From: Gluconacetobacter asukensis
Lineage (GTDB): Bacteria; Pseudomonadota; Alphaproteobacteria; Acetobacterales; Acetobacteraceae
Length of the DNA: 64,000 nt
Reading direction: 5' to 3'
Assembly (NCBI RefSeq): GCF_014174375.1
Contig: NZ_JABEQE010000003.1
Location: forward strand, 62,001 to 126,000
Within the stretch, counting starts at the first letter, position 1, and each line of letters opens with the position of its first letter. Below the pieces are notes generated by a model, which made no database searches, was not told where the DNA came from, and saw nothing but the letters and a program-made list of their open reading frames with translations. Both the position numbers and the translations under genes were made by a program. Positions 46,255 to 54,715 of this stretch are shown here, piece by piece.

Positions 46255-46299
46255 GGCCGGCGCGGGGGAAATTCCGCGCCGGCCTTGCTGTTGGTTTTT
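46255..46299 (+). terminator. Rho-independent terminator after the TonB receptor gene
   Basis: A perfect 11-bp stem GGCCGGCGCGG/CCGCGCCGGCC (46255-46265 and 46274-46284) with an 8-nt loop is followed by a T-rich tail ending in TTTTT at 46295-46299. It lies only 22 nt before the next start codon, so read-through or attenuation control of that gene is possible. Confidence 0.65.
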
Positions 46300-46320
46300 C
46301 CCATTTTTGGAGTCCCGTCC

Positions 46321-47151
46321 ATGCATTTTGCCCCCTATGCCCGGTCGCGCCCCCTGCGGATCGGGCTGGCCGGCCTCGGCTCGATCGGCATTCAGGTGGC
46401 GCGCCTGCTGGATGCCGGGATTCCCGGCCTGGAACTGGCCGCCGTGGCGGCCGGGGACCAGGAGCGGGCCCGCGCGCGGCTGGCTGGCCTGGCGAATCCG
46501 CCGCCCGTGGGCGACCTGGCCATGCTGGGGGAATGCGATGTGGTGGTCGAGATGCTGCCTTCGCGCCTGTTCGTGGATATCGCGCGGCCGACCCTGGCGC
46601 GGGGGGCGACGCTGATCGTGGCCTCGGTCGGTGCGCTTTTGTCCAACATGGAGCTGATAGACCTGGCGCGTGCCAGCGGGGGGCGGATATTGGTGCCCAG
46701 CGGGGCCATCCTGGGGCTGGATGCGATCAAGGCCGCCTGTGAAAGCCAGGTGGCATCGATCCGGATCGACACCCGCAAATCGCCCGCCAGCCTGGCCGGT
46801 GCGCCGCATATCGTCGCGAATGCGATCGATATCCACGCCATTATCGCGCCCACCGTGATTTTTACCGGCACGGCGGATGAGGCCGCCATCGCCTTTCCGG
46901 CCAATACCAATGTCGCCGCCGCCCTGGCGCTGGCCGGGCTGGGGCCCGCGCGCACGGATGTTCGCGTGATTGCCGACCCGGCGGTGGATCGCAATATCCA
47001 CACGATCACCGTCGAGGCCGATTCTGCGCGCTTTACCGCGACGATCGAGATCGTGCCCAATGCGGAAAATCCCCGCAGCGGGCAGTTGACTCCGCGTTCG
47101 ATCGTCGCCTGCCTGCGCGACCTGGTCTCGCCGATCCGGATCTGCAGTTGA
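46321..47151 (+). CDS. L-aspartate dehydrogenase-like oxidoreductase (NadX family)
   Basis: A 276-residue NAD(P)-binding protein of the aspartate dehydrogenase family. Rossmann motif RIGLAGLGSIGIQVARLL (about 12-29), the central VASVGALLSN and LVPSGAILGLDAIKAA, FPANTNVAAALALAGLG, and the catalytic-His region DRNIHTITVEA. Family members oxidise L-aspartate to iminoaspartate, but homologues in catabolic clusters may use other amino acids. GGAG lies before the ATG. It is downstream of the receptor after a strong hairpin and convergent with sdaA. Confidence 0.82.
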   Translation: MHFAPYARSRPLRIGLAGLGSIGIQVARLLDAGIPGLELAAVAAGDQERARARLAGLANPPPVGDLAMLGECDVVVEMLPSRLFVDIARPTLARGATLIVASVGALLSNMELIDLARASGGRILVPSGAILGLDAIKAACESQVASIRIDTRKSPASLAGAPHIVANAIDIHAIIAPTVIFTGTADEAAIAFPANTNVAAALALAGLGPARTDVRVIADPAVDRNIHTITVEADSARFTATIEIVPNAENPRSGQLTPRSIVACLRDLVSPIRICS

Positions 47152-47178
47152 GCGGGTCGTCGGGCAGCGGGGGGACGA

Positions 47179-48537
47179 TCAGCATTCCGGGAAATTGACC
47201 GCGAGGCCGCCCAGCGCCGTTTCCTTGTAGCGGTGGTTCATGTCGCGGCCGGTTTCCGCCATGGTGCGGATGACCTGATCCAGCGAGACATGGTGGGCGC
47301 CGTCGCCATGCATGGCCAGCGAGGCGGCGTTGATGGCCTTGACCGCGCCGAAGGCGTTGCGTTCGATGCAGGGGATCTGCACCAGGCCGGCGACCGGGTC
47401 GCAGGTCATGCCCAGATGATGTTCCATGCCGATCTCGGCGGCATTTTCGATCTGGAGCGGGGTCGCGCCCAGTGCCGCCGCCAGGCCCGCCGCCGCCATG
47501 GATGAGGCCACCCCGACCTCGCCCTGGCAGCCGACCTCGGCGCCCGAGATCGAGGCGTTGAGCTTGAACAGCCCGCCGACCGCCGCCGCCGTCAGCAGGA
47601 AATCATGCATGCCCTGGCGCGAGGCGTCGGGGCAGAAATCGCGGTAATAGCGCAGCACGGCCGGGATCACGCCCGCCGCGCCGTTGGTGGGCGCGGTGAC
47701 GACGCGGCCGCCGGCGGCGTTTTCCTCGTTGACGGCAATGGCGAACAGGCTGACCCAGTCCATCGCCTCGTGCGGGGGGCGCTGGTTGAGGCGGGCGCGC
47801 TCCTGCAGGCGTTCGTGCAGTGCCGCCGCGCGGCGGCGGACCTTGATCCGGCCGGGCAGCGTGCCGTGCTGGACCAGGCCGCGTTCGACGCAGGCCATCA
47901 TGGTGTCGATGATCCGGTCCAGATAGGCGGTGATCTCGGCATGGGGACGGAGGCTTGCCTCGTTGGCCAGGACAATTCCTGCGATGCTCAATCCGCTTTC
48001 GCGCGTGCGGTCCAGCAGTTCGATGCCGCTGGTGAAATCCAGTTTCATGTCGGGCTGGGCGTAGCCGGCCTGTTTCGTCGCGTCCTCGGGCACGATGAAG
48101 CCGCCGCCGACCGAACAGAAGCGTGCCGTGTCCAGCACCGTGCCGTCGGCGGAAAGGGCCTGGAACTGCATTGTGTTGGGGTGGACGGGCGGGATCGTGT
48201 CGCGGTCCAGCACGATGTCGTGTGCGGGGTCGAAGGCGACGGGGCGGCCGTGCACCAGCACCGTGCGGTCGGTGCCGATCGTGCGGACGATGTCATCGGC
48301 GGCGTCGGGGTCGACGCTCTCCGGCGTTTCGCCCGCCAGGCCGAGGATGACGGCCTTGTCGGTGGCGTGGCCGCTGGCGGTCCATGCCAGCGAGCCGTAG
48401 AGCGTGACGCGCAGTCGTGCGACGGGCATCGCGGGATCGAGATGCGCGATAAAGCGCCGGGCGGCGCGCATCGGCCCGACCGTGTGGGACGAGGAGGGGC
48501 CGATGCCGATCTTGAAAAGGTCGAAGAGGCTGATCAT
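47179..48537 (-). CDS. sdaA: L-serine ammonia-lyase (4Fe-4S, single-chain type)
   Basis: Converts L-serine to pyruvate and ammonia, closing the route from choline-derived glycine/serine to central metabolism. The 452 residues start at ATG 48537 ([20 protein letters not shown]). The iron-sulphur ligand region [20 protein letters not shown] is present, as is [18 protein letters not shown]. The protein ends in Cys (NFPEC), matching the 'tail-in-mouth' C-terminal Cys described for type 2 enzymes. It lies 88 nt downstream of betA on the same strand, consistent with a betIB-betA-sdaA operon. Confidence 0.95.
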   Translation of the reverse strand: MISLFDLFKIGIGPSSSHTVGPMRAARRFIAHLDPAMPVARLRVTLYGSLAWTASGHATDKAVILGLAGETPESVDPDAADDIVRTIGTDRTVLVHGRPVAFDPAHDIVLDRDTIPPVHPNTMQFQALSADGTVLDTARFCSVGGGFIVPEDATKQAGYAQPDMKLDFTSGIELLDRTRESGLSIAGIVLANEASLRPHAEITAYLDRIIDTMMACVERGLVQHGTLPGRIKVRRRAAALHERLQERARLNQRPPHEAMDWVSLFAIAVNEENAAGGRVVTAPTNGAAGVIPAVLRYYRDFCPDASRQGMHDFLLTAAAVGGLFKLNASISGAEVGCQGEVGVASSMAAAGLAAALGATPLQIENAAEIGMEHHLGMTCDPVAGLVQIPCIERNAFGAVKAINAASLAMHGDGAHHVSLDQVIRTMAETGRDMNHRYKETALGGLAVNFPEC

Positions 48538-48625
48538 GGGCGGTGATGGTGCGCCTGACAGCGGCACGGCACAAGGAGGCGCGCGCCATCTGTACGGCGG
48601 AAAACGACAGGGGGCGCGCCGATGG

Positions 48626-50293
48626 TCAGGCTTTGCCGAGACGCTGCCGGGTCTGCCAGTCCGGGGCTTCGAAGAACGGGGCGTTGGAGGCGGGCAGGGG
48701 GGGCAGGCCCCTGATGTGATCGGCGGCTTTTTCCGCGATCATGATGGTCGGGCCGTTCAGATTGCCGTTGGTGACGCGCGGCATGATCGAGGAATCCACC
48801 ACGCGGAGGCCCTCGACCCCGATGACGCGGGTCTCGGGATCGACCACGGCCATCGGGTCGTCCGTGGCCCCCATCCTGCAGGTGCAGGAGGGGTGCAGCG
48901 CGCTTTCGACTTTCCGGCGGATGAAGGCGTCGATCTGGTCGTCGCTCGTGCAGTCGGCGCCGGGTTGCAGTTCCTGGCCCCGGAACGGGTCGAAGGCGGG
49001 CTGGGCGAAGATCTCGCGCGTCAGGCGCACGCACGCGCGCATGTCGGTCCAGTCGTCCGGGTGGCTCATGTAGTTGAACTGGATTTTCGGCTTTTCCGCC
49101 GGGTCGGCCGAGCGCAGGCGGACCCGGCCTCGGCTTTTCGAGCGCATCGGGCCGACATGGGCCTGGTAGCCATGGCCCTGCGCCAGGCCCTTGCCGTCAT
49201 AGGTGACGGCCAAGGGCAGGAAATGGAACTGGATGTCGGGATAGCGGATGCCGGCGCGGCTGCGGATGAAGCCGCAGCTTTCGAAATGGTTGGTGGCGCC
49301 CAGCCCGTCCTTGAACAGCAGCCAGCGCAGGCCGATCCGGGCGCGGGCCCAGGGCGACATGGCGGAATAGAGCGTGACCGGCTGGCGGCAGGCGACCTGG
49401 AAGTAGAATTCCAGATGGTCCTGGAGATTTTCCCCCACGCCCGGCCGGTCGGCCAGGACCGTGATGCCATGATCGCGCAGTTCTTCCGCCGGGCCGATTC
49501 CCGACAGTTTGAGAAGCTGCGGGGAGTTGATGGGACCGCCGCAGAGAATGATTTCGCGTGTGGCGCGAACGGTATGGGACACGCCATGGCGCGTATAGGT
49601 CAGGCCGGTGGCGCGCCGGCCATCGAAGAGGATGCGCGTGACGCGGGCGTGGGTTTCCAGAAACAGGTTGGGGCGTTTGAGCGCCGGGCGCAGATAGGCG
49701 TTCGCCGTGCTCCAGCGCCGGCCGCGATGGACCGTCATGCTCATCCGGTCGAAGCCTTCCTGGCGGAAGCCGTTATAATCGCCGGTGCGGCCGTAGCCGG
49801 CCTGTTCGCCCGCCTTCATCCAGGCGTCGTGCAGGGGATTGTCCAGCGTGCCGTATTGCGTGTGCAGCAGGCCGCCGCGTCCGCGATAGGAATCCTCGCC
49901 CTCGGCGCAATCCTCGGCGCGGCGGAAATAGGGCAGGACGTGGCGATAGCCCCAGCCGGCAGCGCCACTTTCCTCCCATTCCTGGTAATCCAGCGCGTGG
50001 CCGCGCACATAGACCATGCCGTTGATGGAGGATGAGCCGCCGAGCCCCTTGCCGCGCGGGGTGTGCATGCGGCGATTGTCCAGATGCGGTTCCGGCTCGC
50101 TTTCGTAGAACCAGTTGAAGCGTTTCGAATGCATCGGCATGGCCAGGGCGCTGGGCATCTGCACGATGATCGAGCGGTCGCTGCCGCCGAATTCCAGCAG
50201 CAGGACGCGGTTGCGGCCGTCCTCGGTCAGGCGGTTGGCCAGCACGCAGCCGGCCGAGCCGGCGCCGACGATGATATAATCATAGTCCCGCAT
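48626..50293 (-). CDS. betA: Choline dehydrogenase
   Basis: GMC-family flavoprotein oxidising choline to betaine aldehyde (and able to go to betaine), coupled to the respiratory chain. The 555 residues show the FAD motif YDYIIVGAGSAGCVLANRL at the N-terminus, the GMC signature GKGLGGSSSINGMVYVRG, GGPINSPQLLKLSGIGP, and the C-terminal HPSCTCRMG with the active-site His and DSSIMPRVTNGNLNGPTIMI. The ATG overlaps the stop of the betI-betB fusion (TGATG). Length and motifs match BetA; general GMC alcohol dehydrogenases are related, but the neighbours decide. Confidence 0.95.
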   Translation of the reverse strand: MRDYDYIIVGAGSAGCVLANRLTEDGRNRVLLLEFGGSDRSIIVQMPSALAMPMHSKRFNWFYESEPEPHLDNRRMHTPRGKGLGGSSSINGMVYVRGHALDYQEWEESGAAGWGYRHVLPYFRRAEDCAEGEDSYRGRGGLLHTQYGTLDNPLHDAWMKAGEQAGYGRTGDYNGFRQEGFDRMSMTVHRGRRWSTANAYLRPALKRPNLFLETHARVTRILFDGRRATGLTYTRHGVSHTVRATREIILCGGPINSPQLLKLSGIGPAEELRDHGITVLADRPGVGENLQDHLEFYFQVACRQPVTLYSAMSPWARARIGLRWLLFKDGLGATNHFESCGFIRSRAGIRYPDIQFHFLPLAVTYDGKGLAQGHGYQAHVGPMRSKSRGRVRLRSADPAEKPKIQFNYMSHPDDWTDMRACVRLTREIFAQPAFDPFRGQELQPGADCTSDDQIDAFIRRKVESALHPSCTCRMGATDDPMAVVDPETRVIGVEGLRVVDSSIMPRVTNGNLNGPTIMIAEKAADHIRGLPPLPASNAPFFEAPDWQTRQRLGKA

Positions 50294-52386
50294 CAATAGG
50301 GTGCCTCGACATCGCCCAGCGCCACGTAGACGCTCTTGATCTGGGTGTAGTGATCGAGCGCCGCGCGGCTGTTCTCGCGGCCCAGGCCGGACTGCTTGTA
50401 GCCGCCGAAGGGGAGTTCGATCGGCGTCACGTTATACTGGTTGATCCAGCAGGTGCCGGCTTCCAATCGGGCGATCACCCGATGCGCGCGGGCCAGGTCG
50501 CGGGTGAAGATGCCGGCGGCCAGGCCGAACGGGGTGGCGTTGGCGCGGGCGATCACTTCGTCCTCGTCGGTGAAATCCAGCACTGCCATCACGGGGCCGA
50601 AGATTTCCTCGCGCACGATCGTCATCTCGTCATGGCAGTTGGCGAACACGGTCGGTTCGACGAAGGCGCCGCGCCGCAGGGCGCCGCGTGTGGCGCGTCG
50701 GCCGCCGGCCAGGAGTTCGGCGCCTTCCTTCTTTCCGGTCGCGATATAGGACAGGACCTTGCGCATGTGATCGTCGGAGATCAGCGCGCCGACATCGGTT
50801 TTCGGGTCGAGCGGATCGCCGATCGTCATGGCCGATACGCGGGCCTTCAGCCGTTCGAGGAACCGGTCGCGGATGCCGGATTGGACGAAGACGCGCGTTG
50901 CGTTGGAACAGACCTCGCCGGCCGAATAGAAATTGCCCAGCAGGGCGGCCGACACCGCATTGTCCAGGTCGGCATCGTCGAAGATGATCAGCGGCGATTT
51001 TCCGCCCAGTTCCAATGTGACATATTTCAGGGTGGCGGCGGCGTCCGCCATGACGCGGCGGCCGGTGCCGACTTCGCCGGTGAGGGATATTTTTCGGATC
51101 TGCGGTGCGCGGGTCAGCAATTGCCCGGTTTCGCGCGTGCCCTGCACGACGTTGAACACGCCGTCGGGCAGGCCGGCCTCGCGGAAGATGGCCGCCAGGC
51201 GCACGGCCGTCAGGGGGGTGAGCTCGGCGGGTTTGAAGATCATCGCGTTGCCGCAGGCCAGGGCCGGTGCGGCCTTCCAGCAGGCGATCTGGATCGGGTA
51301 GTTCCAGGCGCCGATCCCGGCCACGATGCCCAGCGGTTCGCGTCGCGTGTAGCCGAAGGCCGTCGGGCCCAGATCGACGTAATCGCCGGTCATCGTCGCG
51401 GCAAGGGCGGCGAAATATTCCAACGCGTCGGCGCCGGACAGCACGTCGACGCTGGATGTCTCGGCGATCGGTTTGCCGGTGTCCAGCGTTTCGATCCGGG
51501 CCAGATCCGCGTTGTCGCGGCGCAGCAGGTCGGCGGCGCGGCGCAGGATGCGTGCCCGTTCGGCGCCGGTGTGGGCGGCCCATGCGGCCTGCCCGCGCGC
51601 CGCGGCCTCGATGGCCTGTGCGACCATTGCCTCGCCGGCTTCCTCGACTTCCGCCAGCACATTGTTGGTTGCCGGATTGCGGGTTTCGAACCGTACGCCG
51701 TTGCCGGTGGCGGGGCGGCCGTCGATCCAGCTTGTGCACAGCCCCTCCGGCGCGCCGTGCCGGATCGCGGGGGGTGGGGAGGGCGATGCGCCGGCGCCGA
51801 TCTGGCTGTCGAGAAAGGCGAGGACCTGCTGGCGGGGCATGCGGCTGTCGAACGCCGCCGGTGGGGCCAGGGCCGCGCGCAGCCATGTGCCGTCGATCAG
51901 CGAGGCCAGCGTGTCGGCCGTGGCGTGGGCGCGGGTCCGGGGCAGCAGGTGGCCGAGATCGTGCCGCAGGTTCGAGAGCATGCGGGCCTGGTAGGCGCGC
52001 TGGATGCGGCCCAGCGTCGGGCTGTGGACTGCCTGCCCCCACAGGGCCAGCCAGATGGCGACCTGACGAGTGGTGAACTGTTCGCCCCCCAGGCAGACGC
52101 CGATCAGGGCTTCCAGCCGGGCCCGTGGCCCCCGCGCATGGCGCAGGGCGCGCGCGACGTCGGCAGAGAGGGCGGCGGCGGTGCCGCGGAATGCCAGCCC
52201 GAGCAGCGCGTCCTTGTCGCCGAAATAATGGACCAGGAGTGGCGGGGAGACGCCGGCATGACGGGCGATGCGTGCCACCGTGGCGCCGGCGAAACCATGA
52301 TCGACCAATATGTCGCGCGTCGCGGCCACGAGTTCCCTGCGGCGCTTCAGTTCGACCGGCGTAAGAGCGGGAGGGGGCTGTTTCAT
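50293..52386 (-). CDS. BetI-BetB fusion: TetR regulator joined to betaine aldehyde dehydrogenase
   Basis: One uninterrupted 697-residue frame carrying two proteins normally encoded apart. Residues 1-197 match BetI: a TetR helix-turn-helix (about 38-57; [20 protein letters not shown]) and the BetI effector domain ([14 protein letters not shown]). A Pro-rich linker (198-216) leads into a full betaine aldehyde dehydrogenase (217-697) with [20 protein letters not shown], Glu459 in LELGGK and catalytic Cys493 in [13 protein letters not shown]. The preferred ATG (52386) leaves the BetI operator upstream; an ATG at 52476 would translate through it. A purine-rich GGAGGGG relic sits at 51742-51748, where a separate betB would start, but no in-frame ATG follows. 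betA overlaps the 3' end. Confidence 0.9.
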   Translation of the reverse strand: MKQPPPALTPVELKRRRELVAATRDILVDHGFAGATVARIARHAGVSPPLLVHYFGDKDALLGLAFRGTAAALSADVARALRHARGPRARLEALIGVCLGGEQFTTRQVAIWLALWGQAVHSPTLGRIQRAYQARMLSNLRHDLGHLLPRTRAHATADTLASLIDGTWLRAALAPPAAFDSRMPRQQVLAFLDSQIGAGASPSPPPAIRHGAPEGLCTSWIDGRPATGNGVRFETRNPATNNVLAEVEEAGEAMVAQAIEAAARGQAAWAAHTGAERARILRRAADLLRRDNADLARIETLDTGKPIAETSSVDVLSGADALEYFAALAATMTGDYVDLGPTAFGYTRREPLGIVAGIGAWNYPIQIACWKAAPALACGNAMIFKPAELTPLTAVRLAAIFREAGLPDGVFNVVQGTRETGQLLTRAPQIRKISLTGEVGTGRRVMADAAATLKYVTLELGGKSPLIIFDDADLDNAVSAALLGNFYSAGEVCSNATRVFVQSGIRDRFLERLKARVSAMTIGDPLDPKTDVGALISDDHMRKVLSYIATGKKEGAELLAGGRRATRGALRRGAFVEPTVFANCHDEMTIVREEIFGPVMAVLDFTDEDEVIARANATPFGLAAGIFTRDLARAHRVIARLEAGTCWINQYNVTPIELPFGGYKQSGLGRENSRAALDHYTQIKSVYVALGDVEAPY

Positions 52387-52404
52387 GTGCGGAATGTGGC
52401 ATGT

Positions 52405-52422
52405 ATTGAACGTCTGTTCAAT
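52405..52422. promoter_or_regulatory. BetI-type operator
   Basis: ATTGAAC-GTCT-GTTCAAT is a perfect inverted repeat (7-bp arms, 4-nt spacer) of the kind bound by BetI upstream of bet genes. It lies 18 nt before the betI-betB start and in the 169-nt gap shared with choWV, so the fusion protein is expected to repress its own operon and perhaps the transporter until choline is present. Confidence 0.75.
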
Positions 52423-52555
52423 GTCGATTTCGTTCCTGTAAAAGTCGGAATTCTCTCTATCACTTTCCGATTTCATTTCGTTATATGTTCATTCAGTTCG
52501 CAGGGGTATCGACGTCCGCGATATCGAACACCGAGAGACGGGGGCCGCGCGGATC

Positions 52556-53404
52556 ATGGCGCCGGAACAATGGATCGCGGAGCACAAGATTCCGGTGGGT
52601 GCCGTCATGGCGGCCGTGGTGGATGTGGTCCGGAAGCATGGTCTGGGTGTCTTCGACGTGATCACCGATAGTGTCGGTTTCTGTGCCGATGGCCTGACCA
52701 CGCTGCTGCTGGATCTGCCGCCCCTGCTGCTGGTGGTGGCCGCCATGGCGGGGGCGTGGTTCCTCCGCCGGTCGGTGGGGCTGGCGGCTCTGGTCGCGCT
52801 GGGGCTGCTGTTCATCATCAATCAGGGATACTGGAACGAGACGATGGCGACGCTGTCGCTGATCCTGTTCTCGACCCTCTTCTGCATGGCGGTCGGCGTG
52901 CCGTTGGGGATCGCCTGTGCGCATCGCCCCCGGCTGGCGCGGGCGTTGCAGCCGCTTCTGGACCTGATGCAGACCCTGCCGACCTTCGTCTATCTGATTC
53001 CGACGCTGATCCTGTTCGGGCTGGGTACCGTGCCGGGCATGATCTCCACCATCATCTTCGCCGTTCCCGCACCGATCCGCATGACGCAGATGGGCATTGC
53101 CCGGGTGCCCCGGTCGCTGATCGAGGCCGGGGAGGCTTTCGGCGCCACCGAGCGGCAGATCCTGTGGAAGATCGAACTGCCTGCCGCGCTGCCGATGATC
53201 CAGGCGGGGTTGACGCAATGCATCATGCTCAGCCTGTCGATGGTGGTGATCGCGGCGCTGGTCGGGGCCGGGGGGCTGGGGGTGCCGGTGGTGCGGGCGC
53301 TGAATACCGTGCAGGTCGATGCCGGGTTCGAGTCCGGATTCGTCATCGTGCTGCTGGCGATCATGCTCGATCGGGTCTGTCGCCCGAAGGATTCGGCTTC
53401 GTGA
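52556..53404 (+). CDS. choW: Choline ABC transporter permease ChoW-like
   Basis: Inner-membrane permease of the ProW/OpuAB family, 282 residues. It has several transmembrane helices from about residue 48 onward, the family segments LQPLLDLMQTLPTFVYLIPT and VPAPIRMTQMGIARVPRSLI, and the EAA loop EAGEAFGATERQILWKIELP (about 185-205), which contacts the ATPase. The stop overlaps the GTG start of choV. No binding protein gene is adjacent; choX at 31.4 kb is the likely partner. The gene is divergent from the betIB fusion. Confidence 0.93.
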   Translation: MAPEQWIAEHKIPVGAVMAAVVDVVRKHGLGVFDVITDSVGFCADGLTTLLLDLPPLLLVVAAMAGAWFLRRSVGLAALVALGLLFIINQGYWNETMATLSLILFSTLFCMAVGVPLGIACAHRPRLARALQPLLDLMQTLPTFVYLIPTLILFGLGTVPGMISTIIFAVPAPIRMTQMGIARVPRSLIEAGEAFGATERQILWKIELPAALPMIQAGLTQCIMLSLSMVVIAALVGAGGLGVPVVRALNTVQVDAGFESGFVIVLLAIMLDRVCRPKDSAS

Positions 53405-54585
53405 GCGAAGGGATCAACGCGGCGCTGGAGTTCCGCAATGTCGATATCCTGTTCGATCGCGGCAATCGTCGCGGCGCGATCGAGGCTGCGCTGGCCCGGC
53501 TTGATGCCGGCGAGACGCGCGAGGAGATCGGCCGCGCCCTGAAGGTGACCGTGGGGGTGGCGGGCGCGAACCTCGCGGTGGCGCGGGGCGAGATCAGCGT
53601 GCTGATGGGGTTGTCCGGCTCGGGCAAATCGACCCTGCTGCGGGCGGCCAATCGGCTGAATCGGCCGGTACGAGGCGAAGTGCGGATCGGCAACGGCCTG
53701 GCGTGGCTGGATATCGCGCGCTGTGATGACGATACGCTGCGCACCCTGCGCAAGACGCGCATCGCAATGGTGTTTCAGCAGTTCGGCCTGCTGCCGTGGC
53801 GGACCGTGCGCGACAATGTGGGGCTCGGGCTGGAACTGCGCGGCATGGCGCCGTCGATCCGGCGGGATATCGTTGCCGAAAAGCTGGAACTGGTTGGTCT
53901 GGCGAACTGGGCCGATGCCCATGTCCATGAACTGTCGGGTGGCATGCAGCAGCGTGTCGGCCTGGCGCGCGCGTTTGCGACCGATGCCGACATTCTGTTG
54001 ATGGACGAGCCGTTTTCAGCGCTCGACCCGTTGATCCGCCGGAAATTGCAGGACGAGCTGCTGGACCTCCAGAAGCGGCTGAAGAAGACGATCCTGTTCG
54101 TCAGCCACGATATCGACGAGGCGCTGAAGATCGGCAGCCGCATCACGATCATGCGCGAGGGCCGTATCATCCAGACCGGCACGCCGGATGATATCGCCCT
54201 GCGCCCGGTGGATGACTATGTCGCTGAATTCATCCGGCACATGAATCCGCTGCCGAGCATTGTGGCCACCGCCGTCATGCGGCGCTTCCAGGACCTGCCG
54301 CGCCGGCCGGACGGGATGCTGGATGGCGGGCGCATTGCCATAGCGCCGGACTCCGCTACCGCGACGATCGCCGATCGGGCCCTGGCCATCCGACCGCATG
54401 GCGAGTGGGTGCGGGGGGCGCTCTGCGTGGTTCCGGCCCAATTGAGCCTGGGCGAGATCATCGCCTTGCGCCAGCGCAGCGGCCTGCCCGTGCTGGTCGA
54501 AGCCGAAGGGCGGCTTGTCGGCCTGTGTGACGATGCGGACATTCTTCAGGCCCTGTGCGGGGAAGCCCGCTTTCGGGCGGGATAG
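53401..54585 (+). CDS. choV: Choline ABC transporter ATP-binding protein ChoV-like
   Basis: A 394-residue ATPase of the ProV/OpuAA family. Features: Walker A GLSGSGKSTLLRAAN (about 63-77), Q-loop VFQQFGLLPW, signature LSGGMQQRVGLARAF, Walker B ILLMDEPFSALDP and switch His in FVSHDIDEA. An N-terminal extension (about 1-45) and a C-terminal accessory part from about 285 on resembling the CBS-type tail of ProV-like ATPases are present. It starts with GTG overlapping the choW stop (GTGA). Confidence 0.94.
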   Translation: MSEGINAALEFRNVDILFDRGNRRGAIEAALARLDAGETREEIGRALKVTVGVAGANLAVARGEISVLMGLSGSGKSTLLRAANRLNRPVRGEVRIGNGLAWLDIARCDDDTLRTLRKTRIAMVFQQFGLLPWRTVRDNVGLGLELRGMAPSIRRDIVAEKLELVGLANWADAHVHELSGGMQQRVGLARAFATDADILLMDEPFSALDPLIRRKLQDELLDLQKRLKKTILFVSHDIDEALKIGSRITIMREGRIIQTGTPDDIALRPVDDYVAEFIRHMNPLPSIVATAVMRRFQDLPRRPDGMLDGGRIAIAPDSATATIADRALAIRPHGEWVRGALCVVPAQLSLGEIIALRQRSGLPVLVEAEGRLVGLCDDADILQALCGEARFRAG

Positions 54586-54661
54586 CGCGCGTCGGGCCCC
54601 ATTTCGGGTGGGTCGCATTTCTTCAAGTGCCTGACGGATTCATCATTCCGAAATGACAATG

Positions 54662-54679
54662 ATTGAACGAACATTCAGC
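54662..54679. promoter_or_regulatory. Degenerate BetI-like site before the second TonB receptor
   Basis: ATTGAAC-GAAC-ATTCAGC has a perfect left arm of the BetI operator, the same 4-nt spacer and a right arm matching 4 of 7 positions. It lies about 40-55 nt before the receptor start codon. It could place the receptor under BetI control; the imperfect arm makes chance resemblance possible. Confidence 0.35.
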
Positions 54680-54715
54680 TCTCCGCTTGGTTCCGTCGGA
54701 CCGGCCGCCTGAACA

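Noticed and set aside
52756-54585. Apparent fusion of an upstream reading frame with ChoV
   Set aside because: The N-terminal part is a shifted reading of choW. The true choV start is the GTG at 53401 overlapping the choW stop.
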